Below are positions 58,418-64,000 of a stretch of DNA of 64,000 bases, in pieces; the stretch's first letter is position 1, and each line of letters starts with the position of its first letter. A model generated the notes under the pieces. The model was not told where the DNA came from, did not search any database, and worked only from the letters and a program-made list of their open reading frames with translations. The DNA comes from Phycisphaerae bacterium RAS1 (lineage in GTDB: Bacteria > Planctomycetota > Phycisphaerae > UBA1845 > Fen-1342). The position numbers were made by a program, and so were the translations under genes. The stretch spans positions 2,170,001 to 2,234,000 of the forward strand of contig SMLU01000001.1 in assembly GCA_007859745.1 (NCBI GenBank). The letters run 5' to 3'.

Positions 58418-59271
58418 GCGTGCGACTCCAAAGACTGCGTGTGGAGCGGGCGCCGAAGATGGTAGGGCAGCTCGCGCTGCGCTGCGACCCGCCGTGACGC
58501 TTCGATCCGAGCCGCGCGCGTAAGCAAGCGGCTCTTCCGCCACCCCACGCTCGGCCGGTGGTTCTTCCGCCGCGCGCCGCGGATAATCCGAGCCGGGCTG
58601 TCCTCAGCCCGGTTCCTTCCCAAACAATCCCGGCTGTCCTCAGCCCGGCTGTACTTCGTCTCGCCCCGCCAGGGGCGGCGGACTGTAGCCACGGGTGACG
58701 CGGCGCGGACGCGAAGCGGACCGCCGTGGAACCCGTGGATGCCAAATTCCCCGTGCATCTCGCCCCGCCAGGGGCGACGGAATAGTCCTCAGGGCGTACG
58801 GCTGGTGAAGCCGCCCGGCAAGTGTTCGATTTCAAAACACCGCAACGCGGCTTCACCTGCCGCCGGCCCGTGACCCGCCACCACGCCGAACGGCAGGTCC
58901 CAAACGGCCGCGTTCAGGTTCCTTGTACACCGAAACGTCGCGGGCGCGGCCGTTTGAGACCTGCCCTATCCGACTTGATTGGGTGGGGCGGGCGTCTCGC
59001 CCGGGACGCGCGAGACGCCCGTCCCACCCAATGAGGATGCGGACAGCGTGGCTCGCGCCGCCGTTTTCTCGCGGGCGTGAAGCAACGCCGCGTGGGCGGA
59101 AGGGGCGATCGGTCTGCTCACGCGGCCGCTCTCTGTCTTCCGCAGCGTTTCGGCCATCATCGGAGCGGCAGAAGCAGCGTGGGACCACACGCGGCTAGGC
59201 CTTCGGCTGCTCTGCTACGGCTGATTCTCCGGACGCTGGGCATCGGCGTCCCGCCGTACGCGATCCGGCGG
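58418..59271. repeat. 854-bp gene-free field of nested palindromic elements
   Basis: No convincing gene is found. Visible elements are a GAGCCGCGCGCGTAAGCAAGCGG block (58505-58530, in two parts shared with 38325-38350) and two CGGCTGTCCTCAGCCCGG-like units (about 58595-58650). Two CTCGCCCCGCCAGGGGCG units (about 58662 and 58761) follow. The inverted pairs are GGTGAAGCCGC/GCGGCTTCACC (58804-58814, 58847-58857) and GGCAGGTCCCAAACGGCCGC with its inverse (58892-58912, 58945-58965; 20 of 21 matches). A GGGCGTCTCGCCCG copy lies at 58981-59029. The last 240 bases are without repeats or genes I can recognise. Confidence 0.8.
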
Positions 59272-61062
59272 TTAGTCGCCGGCCCGCGGCAGCAGCAACT
59301 CAAAGCACGTCCCGCCCGCGGAATTCGCCAGCCGCAAGTCACCTCCCATCGCCCGCGCCAGCCGGCGGCTGAGGGCCAGCCCCAAACCGACGCCCGGCGC
59401 ACTCTCGGCCGCTTCACGCGCGGACTTGTGAAACGGCTGGAACAGCTTGCGGCCCAGGTCGGCCACGCCGGGACCGAAGTCACGCACGCTGATCCGCACG
59501 CGCCAATCGCCCAGCCGCAGGGACGCCCGCCCCCCCGGAGCATGCGCGGAAATCAGGATGCGGCGGTCCTCGGCGCGCGCGGCGTACTTGCAGGCGTTGT
59601 CCACCAGGTTGAAGAGTACCTGCTCGACCGCGCTCACGTCGGCCACGACGCACACGCCGGCCGCGTCCTCGGGCGACACGACCAGCGTCATGCCGGCTTG
59701 ACCGGCGCGCTGCTCCAGCCGCGGGCGGACCCACTCGAGCAGGCGCGAGACATCGACCCGCTCGGCGCGCGACCTGCCGCCGCGGCGCTCCAGGCGCGCG
59801 TAGGCCAGAACATTCTCGACCAGATGCCCCAGCCGCAGGGCTTCGGTCGAAAGCGTGTCGAGGTAGAGCTTCTGCTTTTCTTCATCGGGGACCATGCCGC
59901 CCGCGAGCATGTCGGCGTAAAGCTGAAACGTGGTCAGCGGCGTGCGCAGCTCGTGCGTGACCGCCGAGACGAAGGCGGCGCGGCGCTCGCTGAGCTGCAC
60001 CGCACCCAGCAGGAGGCCGCCGACCGCGACCGCCGCAATGAGCGCACCGCTCCACGTGAGCAGGATCGACAGCCGCGCGTCCGGGCGCAGTCCGGCGGTT
60101 GCGGGCGGCGTTTGGCTTACCACAAGCCGGAGCGGGAGGCCGGCCAGTCGCCGCCCGCCGTCGGCGTCGCCGTCGCCGCTCGCCGGCGCGACCGACGCGC
60201 TCGGCAGCAGGTCGGTGGTTTGCTGCCGGAGCGCCGGGGCGAGTTCATCCCAGTCGAGCCAGCAACCCTGCACGTAGCGCTGCGGCCCGATCTGAACCAC
60301 GCGCGCCAGGAGCAGCAGTTCGTCCACCCAGAGCGGATAGAATGGCCCTTCGATCACATCGAGCGAGGACAGCTCCGGCCCGGTCTTGGATTGCCGCTGG
60401 CCGATCTGCCCGTACGTCTGCGACCGCGCGCGAAACTCGCGCTGGTTGGCAAGCTGCTGCCGCTGCTCCAGGGCCTCGGCGGACTGAAACTGCTGCTGCG
60501 GCGGCTCGTCCGCCGCGGGTGTTTCAGCCTGCTGTTGCAGCGACGCAGCGCCGTTTTCCGGGAGGCGCGCGAGGATTTCCGCGGCGCCGACACGCTCGGC
60601 GAAGCGGCTCAAGCGCTGCGCCGCCTGCTCGACCTGCCCCGGGCTGACCCACAGGGCCGCCCGCTGCACGTCGCCGGGAACCTGCGGCGACGCGAGGTTC
60701 CCATCAGGCAGAAACTGAAAATACAGCTTCACGAATCTCGACGGCGACGTGAGCAGCGGCGATGGAACGAGGGCCCCGTCATCGGACGGCTCGGCGATCA
60801 TCCGCGAATAGACGCTGTTGGCCGAATAGAAAGGCGTGTACGCGAAATAGGGGACGGCCCGCTCCTGGGCGATGAAGGCGGCCACCGTCGTTTCCATTCG
60901 CCAGAGAGCGGTGCGAATCCGCTCCTCCGAATCCGCCTTCCAGCGGGCGGCGGACTCGGCCCGGTCCAGCGCGGCGACTGTCGCGGTGAGCCGCGCAATC
61001 GCCGCCAGCAGCAGAATGACGCAAGCGGCGAAGACGGCGGCGACGACGCGCGGGCGGCTCAT
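59272..61062 (-). CDS. Sensor histidine kinase with periplasmic domain
   Basis: This 596-residue inner-membrane kinase has a first transmembrane helix at about 5-27 and a second at about 333-355, enclosing a roughly 300-residue periplasmic sensor domain of unknown type with a Gln-rich stretch (about 175-205). The kinase core has H370 in VSAVTHELRTPLTTFQLYADM, N-box LFNLVDNACKYA, and G-boxes VRDFGPGVADLG and GVGLGLALSRRLA. It overlaps the response regulator gene upstream by 4 bp (ATGA) and would phosphorylate that regulator. Its stimulus is unknown. Confidence 0.93.
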   Translation of the reverse strand: MSRPRVVAAVFAACVILLLAAIARLTATVAALDRAESAARWKADSEERIRTALWRMETTVAAFIAQERAVPYFAYTPFYSANSVYSRMIAEPSDDGALVPSPLLTSPSRFVKLYFQFLPDGNLASPQVPGDVQRAALWVSPGQVEQAAQRLSRFAERVGAAEILARLPENGAASLQQQAETPAADEPPQQQFQSAEALEQRQQLANQREFRARSQTYGQIGQRQSKTGPELSSLDVIEGPFYPLWVDELLLLARVVQIGPQRYVQGCWLDWDELAPALRQQTTDLLPSASVAPASGDGDADGGRRLAGLPLRLVVSQTPPATAGLRPDARLSILLTWSGALIAAVAVGGLLLGAVQLSERRAAFVSAVTHELRTPLTTFQLYADMLAGGMVPDEEKQKLYLDTLSTEALRLGHLVENVLAYARLERRGGRSRAERVDVSRLLEWVRPRLEQRAGQAGMTLVVSPEDAAGVCVVADVSAVEQVLFNLVDNACKYAARAEDRRILISAHAPGGRASLRLGDWRVRISVRDFGPGVADLGRKLFQPFHKSAREAAESAPGVGLGLALSRRLARAMGGDLRLANSAGGTCFELLLPRAGD

Positions 61063-61766
61063 GCGCTGCGGACCTCGGCCCCGAGCTTGTAGCCCTTGCC
61101 GCGGACGGTGAGCACGATGCGCGGCTCGGCGGCGTTGTCACGCAGCTTCTCGCGCAGGCGGGCGACGGTCATGTCGATGGTGCGCGTCTCGATGCCGCGC
61201 GGATCAACCTGCCAGACGCGCTGCAGCAGCTCTTCGCGCGATATGGCGCGGGACGGGCTGGCGGCCAGGTAGCGCAGGATGTCGCGCTCGCGCTCGGACA
61301 GCTCGACCCGCGCGCCGTCCTCGAAACGAAGCTCGCAGCGCTGCAGATCGGCGGAGCCGCCCGGAAAAGCAACCGATGCGACTTCGACGGGCCGCTCGGG
61401 GCTGCGGCGGAGCACCGCTTCGACGCGCGCCAGCAGCTCCTTCACGCTGAAGGGCTTCACCACGTAGTCATCGGCGCCCAGCCGGAAGCCGCGCAAGCGG
61501 TCCGTCTCTTCGCCGCGGGCCGTAAGGATGATGACGGGCGTCGTCGCCCGCACGCGACGGACTTCCTCGAGAATGGCCAGTCCGTCGCGGCCCGGAAGAA
61601 CCAGGTCCAATAGAAGAAGGTCGAAGCTCTCGCTGAGCGCGGCTTTGAGGCCCGTGTCGCCGCGGGCTGCTTCGAGCACGTGGTAACCGCTGATCGTGAG
61701 CGCATCGACCACGCCGCGGCGGATGCCGGGGTCATCTTCGATAACCAGGATGCGGCGCTGGGTCAT
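61059..61766 (-). CDS. OmpR-family response regulator
   Basis: This is a 235-residue regulator. The receiver has E10-D11-D12, phosphoacceptor D54 (LLLLDLVLPGRDG), Thr in VIILTARGEE and Lys in VVKPFSVKEL. The winged helix has ELSERERDILRYLAASPSRAI and IDMTVARLREKL. It is the partner of the kinase encoded just downstream. The targets may include the secreted-protein gene upstream at 61943, but this is only by position. Confidence 0.95.
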   Translation of the reverse strand: MTQRRILVIEDDPGIRRGVVDALTISGYHVLEAARGDTGLKAALSESFDLLLLDLVLPGRDGLAILEEVRRVRATTPVIILTARGEETDRLRGFRLGADDYVVKPFSVKELLARVEAVLRRSPERPVEVASVAFPGGSADLQRCELRFEDGARVELSERERDILRYLAASPSRAISREELLQRVWQVDPRGIETRTIDMTVARLREKLRDNAAEPRIVLTVRGKGYKLGAEVRSA

Positions 61767-61803
61767 GAGTTCACGTCACGCGCGGAGCGCGGCGCCTGAG
61801 CTC

Positions 61804-61867
61804 GGGTGGGACGGGCGTCTCGCCCGTCCCCGCGGTCTCAGGGACGGGCCAGACGCCCGTCCCACCC
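61804..61867. repeat. GGGCGTCTCGCCCG hairpin pair
   Basis: GGGTGGGACGGGCGTCTCGC... and an inverse ending GACGCCCGTCCCACCC form a 64-bp palindrome between the response regulator and the secreted-protein gene. Confidence 0.88.
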
Positions 61868-61901
61868 AGGTGTTCACAGGCTCTCTCGCTCGCACAAAGT
61901 C

Positions 61902-61932
61902 GGGGCGTGCGGGCAGGATGCCCGCACGCCCC
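61902..61932. terminator. Strong GC-rich hairpin, possible terminator
   Basis: GGGGCGTGCGGGC-AGGAT-GCCCGCACGCCCC is a perfect 13-bp stem with a 5-nt loop, 10 bp after the secreted-protein stop on the minus strand. There is no T-run, so termination may be factor-assisted, or this is another repeat. Confidence 0.55.
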
Positions 61933-61942
61933 ATGATCCACG

Positions 61943-63805
61943 TCAGTTCCAGAAGTAGTGCCACGCGTACGCCAATTCCACGCTCTCGCCCGGCTTCAGC
62001 TCGAACTTCCACTGCACGCGGCCGACGCCGTTGAAGCGGTGCCACCAGTAGGGCCAGTTGTACCAGTGCCACCAGAGCGGATAGCCGCCGGTCTTGAGCT
62101 GTGGATCCTCCATCATGTTGGTCTGGGCCACCACGCCCTCGTGATCCGCCGTGTCGGCCACGCCCAGAATGTACCGCGTGACTTCGATCCTGGCGCTGCT
62201 CTGTCGCCGATTGGTCAGCGTCAGCTTGCCGCCCAGGTCAAAGCGGGCGTACATGTTGTCACCCCAGCGCTCGGCCTGCGGCGTGCGCTTGGTTTCCTGC
62301 TCGGACTTGGCCACGCTGATGTCGACCGCCGTCGTCAGGTCCAGGTCCGCCGCGCCGCCGACCGGCGCGTAGGTCATCAGGCTCTGCGCCAGCAGCCGGC
62401 CCTCGCGAAGAATCAGGGCCGGCGCCGTGGTCAGCGGGTAGGCGCTCTTGTTGGCCAGCCGGATGCGGTGCATCACCTTGGGTTGCTGGAGCAGGCGCGC
62501 CAGCTCGGCCACCTGCTGCGGATTGGCGTTGCACTGCACTTCCGCCGGCGGGGAGAACGGCACTTCAAGCGAGAAAACATCCTCGTATGTCAGGTCGAAT
62601 TCGGCCACGGGAACGACCATCCGCTCGCCCTTGCGCAGGCTCACGTGCGCGACGGTGAAGATGAACAGGTCTTCGTTGCGCGAGGCGGACGTGATTTCCG
62701 GGTCGTCCAACTCGATCGCCGAGGTCTCAGTCGAATCCGGCGCCCGGTATTCGCTCTGCCGCGCACGCGCCTGCGTCATCAGCGCGTTCGAAAACGCGTA
62801 TTGCTGCATCTGCCCGGACTGCCCCGGCTGACCAAAGTACTGCGATAGCTGCGCGATCGTCTGCTGCAGCGCGATCGGGTCGATCGTGTCCTTGAAGTAG
62901 AACGACGGCACGCCGATGACCAGATGGGCCGTGGCGTCGTCGAGATCCACCAGCTCGTTGATCAGCGTCGCCTGCAGTTTCACCTTCGCCTTGCCGGCCC
63001 CGTCGATTTCGACCCGGTAACTCGGAATCCAGCGCACGCCGCGCTGCAGGTAGTACATGCCCACCTTGGCGCTTTTCGCGGCGGGCTTCCCGTCCCAATC
63101 CAGTTTCATCGTCAGCAGCTTGCGCTCTTCCTCCTCGCTGAGCGTCAGTTTCGGGTCGTCGCGAAACGTCACCCGCGAAATCCGCTCGATCGGCGCCGCC
63201 TTGACCCCCTCCTGAACCCGCAGCAGCACCAGGTTCCCCGGCTGGGGCGGCTTCACTCCGGCCGGACCGGGAGGGGTGCCGCCGTCCGCGTCGTCCGGCT
63301 TGCATTGCGGCAGACCGACGATCGTGGCGGCGTAGGTTCCCGTCTCGTCGGTGATGAACACTTCCGCCCCGATATTGGCGGCGATGAAGTCGGGGGTGGT
63401 CAGCGCGTTCCGATCGGCCTTGATGCGGCGCGTTCCGGCGACGACCGCGCGCAGCCTGGCCGCCGGGTCAGCGCTGTAGGCCCAGAACGTGCCGATCACG
63501 GGCGTGGGCAGCGTGTCGATCACCACGTCGCCCGTGGTTTCCGTCGGCATCTCGCTTTCGTGAAAGACAAACGCATGGCCGTCCTTGAATACGGTCAGCT
63601 CCTTGACCGGCATCGACGTGAGCACCGACGACTCGACCACCGGCGGCGGACCGGCCGGCGCTCTCCCCCCGCCGCCCTTGGCGAGAACGGCGGGAGCGCC
63701 CAGCGCGAGGGCGGCTGTGAGTACGCCTGTCAGAACCCCGCACGGCAGTGCGGGGCCAGGCAGTGCGGGGCCAGACAATTCGGACGCAAACACTCTGGCG
63801 AACAT
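61943..63805 (-). CDS. Secreted protein of unknown function (DUF4139-like beta)
   Basis: This is a 620-residue exported protein. ATG 63805 is preferred: GGAGG is 6 to 7 nt upstream and a signal peptide follows (GVLTGVLTAALALGAPAVLA). Within the signal region GPALPGPALP derives from a 14-bp DNA duplication. The protein is beta-rich. LTVFKDGHAFVFHESEMPTE, MYYLQRGVRWIPSYRVEID, QATLINELVDLDDATAHLVIG and KRTPQAERWGDNMYARFDL loosely resemble DUF4139-type mucoidy-inhibitor-like proteins, where W-x-P-x-Y-R-V is conserved. The C-terminus is aromatic (YPLWWHWYNWPYWWHRFNG). Its function is unknown. It lies upstream of the kinase/regulator pair on the same strand. Confidence 0.65.
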   Translation of the reverse strand: MFARVFASELSGPALPGPALPCGVLTGVLTAALALGAPAVLAKGGGGRAPAGPPPVVESSVLTSMPVKELTVFKDGHAFVFHESEMPTETTGDVVIDTLPTPVIGTFWAYSADPAARLRAVVAGTRRIKADRNALTTPDFIAANIGAEVFITDETGTYAATIVGLPQCKPDDADGGTPPGPAGVKPPQPGNLVLLRVQEGVKAAPIERISRVTFRDDPKLTLSEEEERKLLTMKLDWDGKPAAKSAKVGMYYLQRGVRWIPSYRVEIDGAGKAKVKLQATLINELVDLDDATAHLVIGVPSFYFKDTIDPIALQQTIAQLSQYFGQPGQSGQMQQYAFSNALMTQARARQSEYRAPDSTETSAIELDDPEITSASRNEDLFIFTVAHVSLRKGERMVVPVAEFDLTYEDVFSLEVPFSPPAEVQCNANPQQVAELARLLQQPKVMHRIRLANKSAYPLTTAPALILREGRLLAQSLMTYAPVGGAADLDLTTAVDISVAKSEQETKRTPQAERWGDNMYARFDLGGKLTLTNRRQSSARIEVTRYILGVADTADHEGVVAQTNMMEDPQLKTGGYPLWWHWYNWPYWWHRFNGVGRVQWKFELKPGESVELAYAWHYFWN

Positions 63806-64000
63806 GACGACCTCCGTTACTTGTTCGTCGCCACCGGCCGGCGGGCCATACCCTGGCCCGCGCCGGTTCGTAGGCGACGACGCTATTGGAAATATGGGGC
63901 GAAAAGACGGCGGCGGCTGTAACGAGTCTGTAACTAGCGTGCGGATCGCATCCCGAGCGGGCGCACTTTGACTCACGTCGCGTCAAGGCGCTACAACCAG
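63806..64000. other. End of the window, upstream of the secreted-protein gene
   Basis: This roughly 195-bp stretch contains no gene. GTAACGAGTCTGTAACTAG (about 63918) may be a regulatory direct repeat (two GTAAC halves). No clear promoter box was seen on the minus strand. Confidence 0.3.

Noticed and set aside
59077-61092. A 671-residue plus-strand protein
   Set aside because: Antisense to the histidine kinase, without domains or ribosome-binding site.
63748-63780. GPALPGPALP as another inserted mobile palindrome
   Set aside because: It is a simple 14-bp direct duplication in the signal-peptide region without palindromic structure.

Overview
The window is about 64 kb of high-GC DNA, most likely from a member of the Planctomycetota, possibly Phycisphaerae-like. 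That placement rests on three kinds of evidence. Three unrelated secreted proteins share a C-terminal dockerin-like domain (GDxNCDGxVxILDIN ... SDPAAY ... NGDGxxxILDIN). Cys-rich GACC repeats and DCNxNGxPDxCD calcium-binding-like linkers occur. Intergenic regions are full of short GC-rich palindromic repeats. No rRNA gene, tRNA gene or CRISPR array was recognised.

Layout. 0-4 kb: 3' end of a GH57 glycosidase and a secreted caspase-fold-like (DUF6345-type) protein. 4.2-5 kb: an IS5-family element inside a tandem repeat array. 5-8.2 kb: a proton-translocating transhydrogenase operon (pntAA, pntAB, pntB). 8.5-15.8 kb: housekeeping genes (hemW, an FHA protein, tdk, a PH-like membrane protein, hpt, an HD protein), an ATP-grasp/PIG-L deacetylase pair and an HDOD protein. 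16-18.4 kb: a LolC/LolD-type ABC exporter. 18.4-21.2 kb: a GNAT enzyme, a protein of six 74-residue repeats and mqnA (futalosine menaquinone pathway). 21.4-24.6 kb: a DNA methyltransferase, a candidate structured ncRNA, a small orphan gene and inositol-3-phosphate synthase. 25-30.2 kb: peptidoglycan and division genes murC, murB, ddl, ftsQ and a membrane protein. 30.3-40.4 kb: a subtilisin-like protease, a gltD/preT fragment, a Cys-rich repeat protein, a polyferredoxin-TPR protein and a pentaheme cytochrome behind a promoter with a 34-bp palindrome. 40.5-45.3 kb: mobile or accessory DNA (an ISKra4 element beside a RAYT fragment, a WlbA-WlbB fusion, an AlbA_2 protein). 45.7-57.1 kb: a diheme peroxidase-like protein and a complete kdp locus (small ORF, kdpF, A, B, C, an outer-membrane protein, two small ORFs, kdpD, kdpE). 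57.3-64 kb: two cupins separated from a histidine kinase/response regulator pair by a field of palindromes, then a secreted protein of unknown function.

The most striking signal is repeat invasion. Several palindromic families fill the intergenic gaps, and members sit in frame inside apparently functional genes: an 82-bp hairpin with perfect 27-bp arms in ddl, an inverted repeat in mqnA, a repeat unit in murB, and one clear plus one weaker case in kdpB. This resembles the Rickettsia palindromic elements in behaviour. A truncated RAYT transposase, the type known to mobilise REP sequences, lies in the same window.

Genes work together in four clear sets: NADPH supply and redox (pnt), cell envelope (mur/ddl/ftsQ, the Lol-type exporter, wlb-type sugar synthesis), K+ homeostasis (kdpFABC with kdpDE), and extracytoplasmic redox and proteolysis (cytochromes, polyferredoxin, S8 protease) with a shared C-terminal domain.
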